Shown: positions 50,565 through 62,792 of the stretch, in pieces
How positions within the stretch are numbered: the first letter of the stretch is position 1
How the letters are laid out: the number at the start of each line of letters is the position of its first letter
From: Salinivibrio kushneri
GTDB lineage: Bacteria; Pseudomonadota; Gammaproteobacteria; Enterobacterales; Vibrionaceae
Assembly (NCBI RefSeq): GCF_005280275.1
Contig: NZ_CP040021.1
Span: forward strand, 2,505,001-2,569,000
DNA length: 64,000 nucleotides
Reading direction: 5' to 3'
The notes under the pieces: model-generated
Told to the model about the DNA's origin: nothing
Databases searched by the model: none
Seen by the model: the letters and a program-made list of their open reading frames with translations, nothing else
Translations under genes and position numbers: made by a program

Positions 50565-50591
50565 AAAAGCCAGCGATCAACGCTGGCTTTT
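50565..50591 (-). terminator. Terminator after purA
   Basis: An 11-bp stem (AAAAGCCAGCG/CGCTGGCTTTT) with a 5-base loop carries A- and T-tracts. It lies about 23 bases past the purA stop on the minus strand. Confidence 0.88.
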
Positions 50592-50613
50592 AGTATCGAA
50601 CCGTCTCACGTGC

Positions 50614-51971
<1,358 letters not shown>

Positions 51972-52029
51972 TCATTTTTTAACCGTATTGACATTTTCAC
52001 CGCTCTTCTCGGTACCAGGTGGCTGAATG

Positions 52030-52215
52030 CTAGGTTAAAAACTGGTAAGCCAACACACACCCAATCACCACCAAGCAACCGCCAATACGCCGCAACTGGG
52101 TATCAGATTGCTCACCTAAAGCCATGACCATTTGTCGCCACTGTTTGGGCAGTAACATCGGCCCTAACCCCTCAACCACTAATACCAGCGCTAGCGCGCC
52201 CCACAAGCTAGTCAT
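52030..52215 (-). CDS. yjeT: DUF2065 membrane protein (YjeT-like)
   Basis: This is a 61-residue protein with two hydrophobic helices (about 4-22 and 43-60) joined by a polar loop (LLPKQWRQMVMALGEQSDTQLRRIG), which is the DUF2065 pattern. Its place between hflC and purA is exactly that of E. coli yjeT. RBS AGGAGG-like (GTAGGAGGTAAGG) is very strong. Function unknown. Confidence 0.88.
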   Translation of the reverse strand: MTSLWGALALVLVVEGLGPMLLPKQWRQMVMALGEQSDTQLRRIGGCLVVIGCVLAYQFLT

Positions 52216-52255
52216 CCTTACCTCCTACGTCGAAAACAGGGGATGACGACATAAA

Positions 52256-52283
52256 AAAAGACAAGGCCAGAACCTTGTCTTTT
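52256..52283 (-). terminator. Terminator of the hfq-hflXKC operon
   Basis: An 11-bp stem (AAAAGACAAGG/CCTTGTCTTTT) with a 6-base loop and a T-tract lies 25 bases past the hflC stop. Confidence 0.88.
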
Positions 52284-52307
52284 ATGCGTCGCTACCCATC
52301 TAACGAT

Positions 52308-53198
52308 TTACTTTTCTATCGCTTCAGGTTGCTTCATGTATTTGAAGAAATCACTCTTCGGATCCACAACCAGCATATCGCTCTTACTGTCAAAGCTCTT
52401 ACGATACGCTTGTAGCGAGCGAACAAAGCTATAGAACTCAGGCTCTTTTTTGAACGCACTGGCAAACAGCTTCGCCACTTCTGCGTCAGCTTCACCACGA
52501 GTGATCCGCGCTTGACGTTCTGCTTTGGACAGAATTGTCGCCACTTCTAGCTCGGCTTGCGCTCGAATAATTTCCGCTTGCTCGCGACCTTGTGCACGAT
52601 GACGACGGGCAACGGCCTCACGTTCAGCACGCATACGGGCATAAATCGACTCACTGATTTCACTCGGGAGGTTGATACGCTTGATACGCAAGTCAATCAA
52701 CTCAATCCCTAAATCACGCGAGCCCTCGCTGGCCGCACGCTCAAGGACGCTTTCCATCACTTGATCACGTTTTTCAGACACAATCTCTTTGATGGTCTTA
52801 TTACCAATTTCGGCACGCAGGCCATCGGCAACACGACGTTGCAACAGAGATTCAGCCGTCAATTTATTACCGCCCCCCGTGGACAGATAATACTGACCAA
52901 AGTCTTTAATACGCCATTTGACGTAAGAGTCGATAATAACGTCTTTTTTCTCTGCGGTGACAAAGCGATCAGCGCGATCATCCATGGTTTGAATACGCGC
53001 ATCCAAGGTCTTAACGCGATCAAACAATGGCAGTTTGAAGTGCAGACCCGGTTGGTAGATCTTGGCAATATCATTGTCCGCTTTTAGCACGCGTCCAAAA
53101 CGGATAACAATGCTGCGCTCACCTTCACTCACCACGAAGATCGACATCAAAAAGACCACTGCCGCTAGGACGACAACGGGGATCATCATCTTACGCAT
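52308..53198 (-). CDS. hflC: HflC, membrane protease modulator
   Basis: HflC joins HflK in a large periplasmic complex around FtsH, controlling its proteolysis. The 296-residue protein has one N-terminal transmembrane helix (about 4-24) and an SPFH/band 7 domain (SEGERSIVIRFGRVLK), with a long C-terminal helical region. It starts two bases after hflK ends. The terminator follows directly. Confidence 0.96.
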   Translation of the reverse strand: MRKMMIPVVVLAAVVFLMSIFVVSEGERSIVIRFGRVLKADNDIAKIYQPGLHFKLPLFDRVKTLDARIQTMDDRADRFVTAEKKDVIIDSYVKWRIKDFGQYYLSTGGGNKLTAESLLQRRVADGLRAEIGNKTIKEIVSEKRDQVMESVLERAASEGSRDLGIELIDLRIKRINLPSEISESIYARMRAEREAVARRHRAQGREQAEIIRAQAELEVATILSKAERQARITRGEADAEVAKLFASAFKKEPEFYSFVRSLQAYRKSFDSKSDMLVVDPKSDFFKYMKQPEAIEK

Positions 53199-53200
53199 GC

Positions 53201-54361
53201 TTAGTATCTCCCTTCTCGTGATGAACCAGAACGCGGCGCCGACTCTTGCTGTTTAGGCTGCGAGCTTTGCTCAAGCTCAATACCGTACTGGCTGCTCGAC
53301 GTTTCTTTACGCTGGTTAGCGCCAACGGCTGCGCCTCCCATTAACTTATCCAGTGGGAGATACATGAGGTTGCTGTTTCCGCTTTGCGAATCCACCATCA
53401 CCTTACTGGTATTGCTATATACTTCTTCCATGGTCTGGATGTATAGCCGGTTACGCGTCACGCGTGGCGCATCACGATACTCAGGCAACAGTTTCTCAAA
53501 TTGAGAGACTTCACCCTCAGCTTCGTTAACCGTACGCTCTTTGTAACCCAGTGCCGCTTTTTTCAGCGTTTCTGCACGACCCGTTGCTTTCGGCAACACA
53601 TCATTGCGATACGCTTCAGCTTCACGGATAAAGCGGGCCTCATCCTCTCGCGCTGCAATCGCATCATCAAAGGCGTCTTTGACCTGCTCAGGTGGGCGCG
53701 CATACTGGAAGTTAACATCCACCACCAACAAGCCCATTTTGTACTTGTCGATGATGTCGTTCAGCTCAACTTGGGTGCGCTCACGCACTTCTTGACGACC
53801 ACGGGTGATGATGTCATCCATCAAAGAGTCACCCACGACCGCGCGCAATGCCGAATCAGTTGCTTGACGCAAGCTATCATCGGCGTTGGTCACGCTATAC
53901 AAATACTGCTGTGGATCCATCACGCGGTACTGAACGTCCATTTCAACGTTGACCACGTTTTCATCTTTGGTCAGCATCAGGCCAGAGCTATTGAGCGAAC
54001 GAATCGACTCCACGTCCACCGTGCTTACCGTATCCACAAAGGTTGGTTTCCAGTTCAGGCCCGGTTGAACGATACGATCATACTGACCAAACCGTAAGAC
54101 CACACCACGCTGAGCTTCTCCGATGGTATAGAACCCGGAAATCCCCCAAACAATGATGCCTACTAGCGCGAGGACGCCTAGCCCTGCCATACCACCGCCG
54201 AACGATGGTCCTTTACCTTTGCGGCCACCTAAGCCGCCCAGTTTGCGACTTAGTTTGTTAAACAATTCATCAAGATCCGGTGGCCCTTGATTACGGCCTC
54301 CACGATTCCCCCAGGGGTCTTTGTCGGGACCGCCATTGTTTCCTGGCTCATTCCACGCCAT
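53201..54361 (-). CDS. hflK: HflK, membrane protease modulator
   Basis: HflK is the larger partner of HflC around FtsH. The 386-residue protein has a Gly/Asn/Pro-rich N-terminus (AWNEPGNNGGPDKDPWG), a transmembrane helix (about 58-78) and an SPFH domain (EAQRGVVLRFGQYDRIVQPGLNW). The polar C-terminal tail is Ser/Gln-rich. Confidence 0.96.
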   Translation of the reverse strand: MAWNEPGNNGGPDKDPWGNRGGRNQGPPDLDELFNKLSRKLGGLGGRKGKGPSFGGGMAGLGVLALVGIIVWGISGFYTIGEAQRGVVLRFGQYDRIVQPGLNWKPTFVDTVSTVDVESIRSLNSSGLMLTKDENVVNVEMDVQYRVMDPQQYLYSVTNADDSLRQATDSALRAVVGDSLMDDIITRGRQEVRERTQVELNDIIDKYKMGLLVVDVNFQYARPPEQVKDAFDDAIAAREDEARFIREAEAYRNDVLPKATGRAETLKKAALGYKERTVNEAEGEVSQFEKLLPEYRDAPRVTRNRLYIQTMEEVYSNTSKVMVDSQSGNSNLMYLPLDKLMGGAAVGANQRKETSSSQYGIELEQSSQPKQQESAPRSGSSREGRY

Positions 54362-54410
54362 TCGCGCACTCCATCAAATTGATCTGACGATAATTTTTTA
54401 CTCTAGCAGC

Positions 54411-55703
54411 CTAATCACTGACGATAAAGTCGCCGAGCTGGTTGCCTTCTCTTTTTTCTAGTCGATACCAGTCTGTTTGTGGCAGCCTGACATCGACAAG
54501 TAGATGCCCATCATCTTGGTACTCTTCACTGACAATGCATCGCATCTGGTGAAATTTACTTTGCATTCGTCCGGCCATGCTGGGTGGTAGCCGTAATTGA
54601 TGCCGCACCATGGTGCCAGATAAACGCTCGGTAAGGGCTTCAAATATGAGCGCGATACCCTGACCAGACAACGCTGACACCCATACTGCTTTCGGAACGC
54701 CCTCTTCGTCCCGTTCAATACGAGGCTCAGCCTGATCCAGACTATCTATTTTGTTCATAATGATAAGATGAGGCACATCCGCCGCATCGATTTCATCCAA
54801 CACACTGTTGACCGCCTCAATGTTGTCACCAAAGCGTTCATCACTGGCATCGACCACGTGTAACAACAAGCTCGCTTCTTGTGTTTCTTGAAGCGTTGCT
54901 TTAAATGCCGCGACCAAGTCATGCGGTAAGTGACGAATAAAGCCAACGGTATCCGCCAATATTGCGGTACCGACGTCGTCGACTTCAATACGGCGTAATG
55001 TCGGATCCAAGGTGGCAAACAGCTGATCGGCCGAATATACCCCCGCTTCGGTGATCCGATTAAACAAGGTCGATTTGCCCGCATTGGTATACCCCACCAA
55101 TGACACAGTCGGCACTTCTGCCCGTGCGCGAGCGCGCCGCCCTTGCTCTCGCTGTTTCGCCACTTTATCCAGTCGCTTTAAAATCGCTTTTACCCGATCA
55201 CGCACTAAGCGACGGTCTGTTTCTAACTGAGTTTCACCCGGGCCACGCAAGCCAATCCCGCCTTTTTGACGCTCAAGGTGAGTCCAGCCTCGCACAAGCC
55301 GGGTAGATAAGTGACGTAACTGTGCCAGCTCAACTTGCAACTTACCCTCATGGGTACGCGCGCGCTGGGCAAAAATATCGAGGATTAATCCGGTTCGGTC
55401 TAACACTCGGCATTTAAACCGTTGCTCTAGGTTGCGCTCTTGCGCCGCGGATAAGGTGTGATTAAAAATCACAATGTCCGCGCCGACTTGTTGCACTGTA
55501 TCTGCTATTTCTTGGGCTTTTCCCTCTCCAACAAAATATTTGGGATGAGGGGACTGACGGCTGCCGACAACAACTTGCAAGGCGTCGACACCCGAGGATG
55601 ACACCAGCATTTGAAATTCGCTGAGATCATCCCACTCGCCATCATGGGTAAAATTTATATGAACGAGTACAGCCTGTTCACCGGCCTCGTAACGGTCAAA
55701 CAA
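54411..55703 (-). CDS. hflX: Ribosome-associated GTPase HflX
   Basis: HflX splits stalled ribosomes, notably under heat. The 430-residue protein has the N-terminal glycine-rich HflX domain (KYFVGEGKAQEIAD, RVLDRTGLILDIFAQRARTHEGKLQVELAQL) and the GTPase with G1 GYTNAGKST, G3 DTVGFIRHLP and G4 NKID. It lies between hfq and hflK in the usual order. Confidence 0.97.
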   Translation of the reverse strand: MFDRYEAGEQAVLVHINFTHDGEWDDLSEFQMLVSSSGVDALQVVVGSRQSPHPKYFVGEGKAQEIADTVQQVGADIVIFNHTLSAAQERNLEQRFKCRVLDRTGLILDIFAQRARTHEGKLQVELAQLRHLSTRLVRGWTHLERQKGGIGLRGPGETQLETDRRLVRDRVKAILKRLDKVAKQREQGRRARARAEVPTVSLVGYTNAGKSTLFNRITEAGVYSADQLFATLDPTLRRIEVDDVGTAILADTVGFIRHLPHDLVAAFKATLQETQEASLLLHVVDASDERFGDNIEAVNSVLDEIDAADVPHLIIMNKIDSLDQAEPRIERDEEGVPKAVWVSALSGQGIALIFEALTERLSGTMVRHQLRLPPSMAGRMQSKFHQMRCIVSEEYQDDGHLLVDVRLPQTDWYRLEKREGNQLGDFIVSD

Positions 55704-55731
55704 GCGATAGACTCCTTAGCAATAGAATGCT

Positions 55732-56022
<291 letters not shown>

Positions 56023-56087
56023 TTATTTGTTTGTAATTGTAGTCAATTGTCGCGGTTAAGCAGCGTCCTTGTCAGTGACAGTATACA

Positions 56088-57029
56088 TCAAGTTTCCGTC
56101 CCTGCCGTCAACGCTTTTGTCACCGTTTGTAAAGACAGCGACGGCGTGTCGCTATCAAGCCAAGTCACATTATCCCAGCCTCTTAGCCAGGTTATCTGAC
56201 GCTTGGCTAACTGGCGCGTCGCGCAAATCCCACGGTAAACGGCTTCATCATGGGTGCAACGTCCGGCCAAATAGTCCCACATCTGACGGTACCCGACACA
56301 ACGAATCGAGGGCAGATCGACATGCAGATCTTCGCGTTCGTATAGTGTGCGTACCTCTTTTTCAAACCCCGCGTCGATCATTTTATCGAAACGACGCTCG
56401 ATGCGGCGATGCAATTCACCTCGATCCTGAGGCGCTATTGCAAATTGGTGTACCTGATACGGCAAAGGTTCACCTTTTTTTTCTGTTAATGCTGTTAGGG
56501 TCTGGCCACTGATCCGATAGACTTCTAACGCCCGCGTAATTCGCTGCGGATCGTTGGGGTGGATCCGCGCCCCCGACACGGGATCAACCTCGCACAACTG
56601 AGCATGTAATGCTTCCCACCCATGCTGTTGCGCCTCGTTTTCTAACGCTTCACGGATGTCAGGATCCGCACTCGGCAACGGTGATAGTCCTTCTAGCAAT
56701 GCTTTAAAATACAGCATGGTGCCTCCCACCAACAGTGGGATCTTACCATCCGCGACGATCCGCGCCATTTCTGTGAGCGCATCGTCACGAAAGTCTGCCG
56801 CCGAGTAGGCCTGAGACGGATCACGAATGTCGATCAAACGATGGGGGGCTTGCGCTAATTCCTCCGCGGTTGGCTTAGCTGTCCCAATATCCATCCCGCG
56901 ATAAATCAGTGCCGAATCAACACTAATGATTTCCACTGGCAAAGTCTGGCGTATTGCAATGGCCAAATCCGTTTTCCCGGATGCAGTCGGCCCCATCAAA
57001 AAAATCGCTTTAGGCAGCGGATTAGTCAT
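56088..57029 (-). CDS. miaA: tRNA dimethylallyltransferase
   Basis: MiaA adds the isopentenyl group to A37 of tRNAs reading UNN codons. The 313-residue protein has P-loop [27 protein letters not shown] and [15 protein letters not shown]. Its start overlaps the mutL end by eight bases. Confidence 0.97.
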   Translation of the reverse strand: MTNPLPKAIFLMGPTASGKTDLAIAIRQTLPVEIISVDSALIYRGMDIGTAKPTAEELAQAPHRLIDIRDPSQAYSAADFRDDALTEMARIVADGKIPLLVGGTMLYFKALLEGLSPLPSADPDIREALENEAQQHGWEALHAQLCEVDPVSGARIHPNDPQRITRALEVYRISGQTLTALTEKKGEPLPYQVHQFAIAPQDRGELHRRIERRFDKMIDAGFEKEVRTLYEREDLHVDLPSIRCVGYRQMWDYLAGRCTHDEAVYRGICATRQLAKRQITWLRGWDNVTWLDSDTPSLSLQTVTKALTAGTET

Positions 57030-59037
57030 GCTGTAATGCTTCTATCACTGAGGTCAGGTCGAGGCGTTTAAAGTAGCGCTGGCGCCCCTTTTCTAACGCA
57101 TCCCCCTGCCAATATTGTTCAATGTCCGATACGGTTTGTACCGCTTGCGCAAGGCTGACTGGATCCGATGCTACTGTCAACTGCTTTGCCAGCCAACTGC
57201 ACATACTCGCGCTGTGATCCGTGTGGGATTGGTCGGGGTCTAACCCACCCAAACAATCCAACAGTGCCGGTATAAACGCTTGCAAGTTATGTTGGCGTAG
57301 CGGCTGACAGACTGACATCACCATTAATTGCTGCCCTTTGGGGCGAATATGAATGCCAAACTGGCCAAGTAACGCCTGATACTGGATCACGCGCTGACAC
57401 TCCTCTTCAGAGGCCGATAACCGTTGTGGGATCAATAGAGGTTGAGTGACTAACCCCTCACCCAGAGCGGGTTGTAACGCACCTTGATGACGCCAGCATG
57501 CCAACCGGTGATGATCGGCTAACCATAATCCCTCGCCCCAGGACATCAACACATAGTGCTGCTCAACCACTGCAAGCACCTTGCCTAATCCAGACTGACC
57601 CGTGCTCGCCACTGTTGAGGCGGTATCGAGCGTTGCTGGGACGCTGTCAAAATGCGATAACGTCGTCGAACGCGCTGGCGTGGCCTCACCAAGGTCAGCC
57701 CCGGCATCAGATTGGGGGGTCATCAATGCTTGATACGCTTGCGTCGCCTGCTTTGAAGGTGAGCTTGAGGGAGCAGACGGTCTTCCCGGCCAGCCTGAAC
57801 CGTGAGAGGGCCGGCCACTGCGTGAGCCGTCACTGGCGTCGTGCTGATACGATACCGTATCACGCGGCAACGTGGCCTGTGACCCACCGCTCCCCTCACA
57901 CTTCCCCGGATAATCAGGAAACGCGTCAACCGCGTGTTGGTAAGGATTGGGGTTGGCAGTCGCGGAGGCTCGCGGCTGATAAGTGACGGCTTCTCTCACT
58001 TCGCCCGTCTCAGGGTCCACACTGTGGTCTTCAGAGAACAACGCTTGTTGTAAGCCGTCATAAATGGCTTGATAGATAAAATCATGCACCAAGCGCGCCT
58101 GATGAAAACGGACTTCATGTTTGGCCGGGTGCACATTGACATCTACTTGATGCGGATCGACATCAATATACAGCACGAAAGCGGCATACTGATCCTGGGC
58201 AAGGCTTTGTTCATAGCCTTGACGAATCGCGTGGTTAATCAGCTTATCTTTCATCATTCGCTGATTAACAAAACAATGCTGCATATCGTTTTGTTGTCGT
58301 GCGCCTGCCGGTGTGCAGATCCAGCCTGTCAGTGCCATGTCGTGGTGATGCAGGTCAATCCGCAACGCATGCTCAACAAATTTTTGCCCACAAATCGCCT
58401 TAACACGACGCAGTGGATCGCCATTTTCTGGTACACGTCGATATTGGCGCACTTGCGTGCCGTTGTGGCGTAGATTGATGGTGATATCAAACCGGCTCAA
58501 TGCAATGCGGCGTAATAGCTCATCAATGTGGCCAAATTCGGTTTTGTCGGTGCGTAAAAATTTGCGCCGCGCTGGAGTGTTAAAGAATAAGTCCACCACT
58601 TCCACGGTACAGCCAACCGGATGGGCGGCGGGTTTGACATTCACCGCCATCTCTCGCCCTTCGGCAAACGCCGACCATGCTTCTTGCTGGTCAGCTGGAC
58701 GCGAGGTGATGGTAAGACGTGATACCGAGCTAATACTCGCCAGCGCCTCGCCGCGAAAGCCGAGGCTCATGATCGCCTCAAGATCGTCAAGGCTATGGAT
58801 CTTAGACGTGGCGTGTCGACTCAGGGCAAGCTGCAGATCGGCTTTGCTGATCCCACCACCATTATCACGCACCCGGATCAGTTTGCTCCCGCCTTTTTCA
58901 ATATCCACATCAATGCGGGTGGCCCCGGCATCAATGCTGTTTTCTACCAGCTCCTTGACCACCGAGGCAGGACGTTCGACCACTTCCCCTGCTGCAATCT
59001 GGTTGGCAAGGCGCGCGGGTAAAATCTCAATCGCCAT
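57022..59037 (-). CDS. mutL: DNA mismatch repair protein MutL
   Basis: MutL couples mismatch recognition by MutS to strand cleavage by MutH. The 671-residue protein has the N-terminal GHKL ATPase ([42 protein letters not shown]) and the transducer ([12 protein letters not shown]). A Ser/Pro-rich linker (about 345-460) leads to the C-terminal dimerisation domain. The C-terminal DQHA endonuclease motif is absent, as expected where MutH exists. Confidence 0.96.
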   Translation of the reverse strand: MAIEILPARLANQIAAGEVVERPASVVKELVENSIDAGATRIDVDIEKGGSKLIRVRDNGGGISKADLQLALSRHATSKIHSLDDLEAIMSLGFRGEALASISSVSRLTITSRPADQQEAWSAFAEGREMAVNVKPAAHPVGCTVEVVDLFFNTPARRKFLRTDKTEFGHIDELLRRIALSRFDITINLRHNGTQVRQYRRVPENGDPLRRVKAICGQKFVEHALRIDLHHHDMALTGWICTPAGARQQNDMQHCFVNQRMMKDKLINHAIRQGYEQSLAQDQYAAFVLYIDVDPHQVDVNVHPAKHEVRFHQARLVHDFIYQAIYDGLQQALFSEDHSVDPETGEVREAVTYQPRASATANPNPYQHAVDAFPDYPGKCEGSGGSQATLPRDTVSYQHDASDGSRSGRPSHGSGWPGRPSAPSSSPSKQATQAYQALMTPQSDAGADLGEATPARSTTLSHFDSVPATLDTASTVASTGQSGLGKVLAVVEQHYVLMSWGEGLWLADHHRLACWRHQGALQPALGEGLVTQPLLIPQRLSASEEECQRVIQYQALLGQFGIHIRPKGQQLMVMSVCQPLRQHNLQAFIPALLDCLGGLDPDQSHTDHSASMCSWLAKQLTVASDPVSLAQAVQTVSDIEQYWQGDALEKGRQRYFKRLDLTSVIEALQHD

Positions 59038-59038
59038 A

Positions 59039-60727
59039 TTAGCTTCCTGGGATGATCAGAGTTTGCCCGACCGCCAGCGTATCAGAGCGTAATTCATTGG
59101 CGCGACGAAGGCTCTCAATCGTCACCCCGTAATTGCTAGCAATTTTGCCAAGGTATTCACCGCGTTTGACTTTGTGCTTCACCGCTGGCGGTGTTGCGCC
59201 CGGCACTTTCAGCTTTTGCCCGACCCAGAGCGTGTCAGACTTCAAGTTATTCGCACGGCGCAGCGTCGCCACCGAGACCTGATAATGCTCGGCAATTTTG
59301 CCGAGAAACTCGCCGCGGCTCACGGTGTGCGTCAGCGTACGCGTTGATGTTGCTTTACTTGTCTTTCCTGCTAATTTGGCGACATCCACATTGGGGATCG
59401 ATAACACTTGGCCCACCCGCAACGTATTAGAGGTCAACCCATTCGCCGATTTTATCGCGGCGACGGAACTCTTATATTTTTTAGCGATGACCGACAGTGA
59501 CTGACCGGCACTGACTTTATGTTTGACGCCGTTTTTGCGCGCAGCAAACAAGGTGCCATCCGGCGGGAAACGCTCAAAATAATTGCGAATACCATGATAG
59601 ACCGCATCCGCGAGCCGGCGCTGGTGATCACGCTGAAATAGCAGGCGTTCTTCTTGCGGATTCGAGATAAAGCCCACCTCGACGAGCAAAGACGGTATGT
59701 CTGGTGATTTTAATACGGCCAGACTGGCATGCTCTGGACTCGATTTATGCAATTTAGTGACTTTGCCAAGCTCCTTTAATACCCGTTTCGCGACATTAAA
59801 GCCTTCCTTTTGCGAGTTGCTAAACTGCAAATCCAACACCGCACGGCTTAAATACTCGTCCTCATTATTCTGTGCCAGTAAAGAGCCTCCACCCAACAAG
59901 TTGGACTGCTCTTCGTGTTTTTCAATCCAGCGACCAATTTCACTGTTCGCCCGGCGACGAGAGAGTACCCATACTGACGCGCCACGAGGCTGTGGCTTAT
60001 GGAAGCCATCCGCGTGTACCGAGACCAATAAATGGGCTTTGTGTTTACGTGCAATTTCGGAACGACGGTTCAAGTCGACAAAATAATCGCCCGTACGGGT
60101 TAAGACCGCACGCATGCCGGGAACAGCGTTAATACGCGCCGCCGCTTGCTTAGCGATGGAGAGCGTGACATATTTTTCAAATTTGCGGCTCGGCCCCACC
60201 GCACCGGGATCGTTACCGCCATGCCCGGCATCAATTGCCACCACGATATCCTCGGTGCCAAAAGGCAATGCGGCCACCGTCTCACGCCGCTTTTTTTCAG
60301 CAACAGACAATGCCGGTTTATTTTTATCCACTTTCTTAGGATGGGGTAAATCAACCACCAGCCGGTGGCCATATTCTCCCCCAGGGGCGAGCGAGAAGAT
60401 ATGTGGTTTCGCACCGTCTTTTAACTCAAAGACTAATCGATACGTCGATGCCTCGGGCGGACTACTTTTACGGATTTTACCCAGAATATCGCTGCCTTTA
60501 ACCGGCTTAGGTAAGCGCGTCGCCAGCTGGCTCTGCTTTAAGTCAACCACCAACCTATCGGGGCGTGACAGTGAGAAATAGCTAAAATCCGGTTTATCTT
60601 CAAGATCCACCACCACCCGTGTCTCATTGGGGGCGGGCCATACGCGAATATTTTCAATCTTATTGGCCCAACTTGTTGCACTCAACAAACTGGCGATCAT
60701 CAAGATGCAAAGCCGCTGCCACATCAT
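59039..60727 (-). CDS. amiB: N-acetylmuramoyl-L-alanine amidase AmiB
   Basis: AmiB splits septal peptidoglycan during daughter-cell separation. The 562-residue protein has a signal peptide (1-21), an AMIN domain for cell-wall localisation (about 24-130) and an Amidase_3 zinc domain (about 160-385; [26 protein letters not shown]). Three C-terminal LysM domains follow (about 400-445, 465-508 and 516-560). E. coli AmiB has no LysM, but Vibrio amidases do. Confidence 0.95.
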   Translation of the reverse strand: MMWQRLCILMIASLLSATSWANKIENIRVWPAPNETRVVVDLEDKPDFSYFSLSRPDRLVVDLKQSQLATRLPKPVKGSDILGKIRKSSPPEASTYRLVFELKDGAKPHIFSLAPGGEYGHRLVVDLPHPKKVDKNKPALSVAEKKRRETVAALPFGTEDIVVAIDAGHGGNDPGAVGPSRKFEKYVTLSIAKQAAARINAVPGMRAVLTRTGDYFVDLNRRSEIARKHKAHLLVSVHADGFHKPQPRGASVWVLSRRRANSEIGRWIEKHEEQSNLLGGGSLLAQNNEDEYLSRAVLDLQFSNSQKEGFNVAKRVLKELGKVTKLHKSSPEHASLAVLKSPDIPSLLVEVGFISNPQEERLLFQRDHQRRLADAVYHGIRNYFERFPPDGTLFAARKNGVKHKVSAGQSLSVIAKKYKSSVAAIKSANGLTSNTLRVGQVLSIPNVDVAKLAGKTSKATSTRTLTHTVSRGEFLGKIAEHYQVSVATLRRANNLKSDTLWVGQKLKVPGATPPAVKHKVKRGEYLGKIASNYGVTIESLRRANELRSDTLAVGQTLIIPGS

Positions 60728-60728
60728 G

Positions 60729-61199
60729 CTAGTCTTCCCATTCTAGACGGTCGATAATTGCTACCCCAACATGGGTATTCGCGTCAATAATCAGTTCACG
60801 TTGCTCGCCGTCATAGCGCAGCCTAATGTCTAGATCGGCGCGCGGTAACCAGCCTTGGCCTTTTTCCGGCCATTCAATCAAGCAAAGCGCCTGATCATTA
60901 AAATAATCACGGATCCCCATAAACTCCAACTCTTCTGGATCGCCCAGTCGATAAAGATCAAAGTGATAAACCTGCCATGGCGTTAACAAGTAAGGCTCCA
61001 CGAGCGTATAGGTCGGGCTTTTCACATTACCGGTATGTCCCATTGCTTGCACAAAGCCGCGACAGAACGTGGTTTTGCCGGCGCCAAGATCACCGTGCAA
61101 GTAACAAGTGGTACTTTGCGTACATGCACGCGCCAACGCGGCACCAAACGCCACGGTGCGATCGGCATCTGTCAATGAGGTGGTAAAAGTCTGGGTCAT
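60729..61199 (-). CDS. tsaE: tRNA threonylcarbamoyladenosine biosynthesis ATPase TsaE
   Basis: TsaE is an ATPase needed with TsaB and TsaD to form t6A37 on ANN-decoding tRNAs. The 156-residue protein has P-loop GDLGAGKTTFCRGF, KSPTYTLVEPY and FDLYRLGDPEELEFMGIRDYF. ATG 61199 gives the family N-terminus; the longer frame adds 25 unrelated residues. It ends one base before amiB. Confidence 0.96.
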   Translation of the reverse strand: MTQTFTTSLTDADRTVAFGAALARACTQSTTCYLHGDLGAGKTTFCRGFVQAMGHTGNVKSPTYTLVEPYLLTPWQVYHFDLYRLGDPEELEFMGIRDYFNDQALCLIEWPEKGQGWLPRADLDIRLRYDGEQRELIIDANTHVGVAIIDRLEWED

Positions 61200-61266
61200 A
61201 CTACAAAGGGATCTCATCTTTATATGGGTATTCGTCGCACCTTGCATGGCTACCGCCACCCGTGCG

Positions 61267-62739
61267 CTAATCAACTAATTGTTGCAAATAGGGGAGTAAA
61301 TCGCTGGCCAATAACCCCCGTTCTCCTGCCTCGGCCGCCTTATCACCCGCTTTGCCATGAAGATAGCACCCCAGAGCCGCGGCAGGAAATAAGTCCACGC
61401 CTTGCGCAAGTAGGCTGCCTATTACACCCGACAGCACATCGCCCATTCCCCCTGACGCCATGCCAGGGTTGCCGACATTAGCAACAGCATAATTTGTGCC
61501 ATCATATACGATTGTTCCCGCGCCTTTAAGTACGGCAACGCCACCATAACGAGTGTGTATCGCTTTGACGGCAGCAAAGCGGTCAAGTTCCACATCTTTG
61601 GTGTCACAACCTAATAAGCGCGCCGCCTCTCCGGGATGGGGAGTGAGGATCCAGTCATCACGGTGTTGTGGCTGCCGCGCTAACTTATTAAGGCCATCGG
61701 CATCAATCACCTTGGGCGTCCGAGCACTCACGGCGATCGTCCACAACGCATCCGACCACGCACTCTGGCCCAGTCCCGGGCCAATGACCAAATGGGTTGC
61801 CCATGCGAGTGTCTCGCTGAGTGATTGGCCCGGTGCCCAATCTTGTGTCATCAACTCCGGCTGACGGGTGACCAGCATCAACGTATGCGCTTTTTGTGTC
61901 ACTACTTTGACAAGTCCGGCACCGGCTCTTAACGCCGCTTGCGCTGATAAGGTCACCGCACCCGCCATACCTTGATCGCCACCTAAACACAGTACACGCC
62001 CAAACTGGCCTTTGTGTGCACTACGCGCGCGCTTTGGTAAATACTGTTCAATCCAGTCGTCGCAAACAAGGTAGCCGGCGGGTGTGCACTGACGCGAGAA
62101 CGCCGTCGCCACGTTCAAGCCCGCGAACAATAATTTACCGCGATAAGAGACAGCTTGGCCGGTGAGTAATCCTTGTTTTAACGCAATCAAGGTGACGGTC
62201 ATATCCGCATCAATGGCCGCGCCTTTCACGCAGCCACTATTGGCACAAAGCCCAGAAGGAATATCTACCGCCACCACAGGTACATCCGCGAGGTTGATAG
62301 CGCTGATCGCCTGCGCAAACGTTCCCTCCACGGCACGCGATAATCCAGTGCCCAAGATAGCATCGACCACGACATCAAACTGGCTGATGGTGGGTGGGTG
62401 TTCCACATAGCTACCACCACAATCTTGCCACTCTTGCCAAGCAGTCGCCGCATCCCCCTCCAGTTTATTTGGGGTCACTAACGACCAGACGGTAACGTTC
62501 AACCCTGCGGATTTGGCAAGCCGCGCAATCACATAACCATCACCCGCGTTATTCCCGGCGCCACATACGATTAATAGTCTGGCCGCATTGGGATAATGTT
62601 GATTAATACAGTCAAACACTGACTGTCCCGCGCGTAGCATTAACTGATACAGGGGAATCGACAATGCACGCGCGACCGCTTGCTCGCCTTCTCGAACTTG
62701 CTCTGCGCGATAGAAACTCTGTGGTAAACTTGTTGCCAT
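61267..62739 (-). CDS. nnr: Bifunctional NAD(P)H-hydrate epimerase/dehydratase
   Basis: Nnr repairs damaged NAD(P)H hydrates. The 490-residue protein fuses an N-terminal YjeF_N epimerase (about 10-210; VCGAGNNAGDGYVIARL, VDAILGTGLSR, DIPSGLCANSG) and a C-terminal ADP/ATP-dependent dehydratase (about 225-490; LCLGGDQGMAGAVTLSAQAA, DADGLNKLA, LTPHPGEAARLL, NPGMASGGMGDVLSGVIG). ATG 62739 has GGAGG seven bases before it; the longer frame adds ten residues. It is divergent from queG. Confidence 0.96.
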   Translation of the reverse strand: MATSLPQSFYRAEQVREGEQAVARALSIPLYQLMLRAGQSVFDCINQHYPNAARLLIVCGAGNNAGDGYVIARLAKSAGLNVTVWSLVTPNKLEGDAATAWQEWQDCGGSYVEHPPTISQFDVVVDAILGTGLSRAVEGTFAQAISAINLADVPVVAVDIPSGLCANSGCVKGAAIDADMTVTLIALKQGLLTGQAVSYRGKLLFAGLNVATAFSRQCTPAGYLVCDDWIEQYLPKRARSAHKGQFGRVLCLGGDQGMAGAVTLSAQAALRAGAGLVKVVTQKAHTLMLVTRQPELMTQDWAPGQSLSETLAWATHLVIGPGLGQSAWSDALWTIAVSARTPKVIDADGLNKLARQPQHRDDWILTPHPGEAARLLGCDTKDVELDRFAAVKAIHTRYGGVAVLKGAGTIVYDGTNYAVANVGNPGMASGGMGDVLSGVIGSLLAQGVDLFPAAALGCYLHGKAGDKAAEAGERGLLASDLLPYLQQLVD

Positions 62740-62792
62740 TAAGTGCCTCCATTGATTGTTCTGCACCACCCAAGGCCTCAGGATCTACCGCT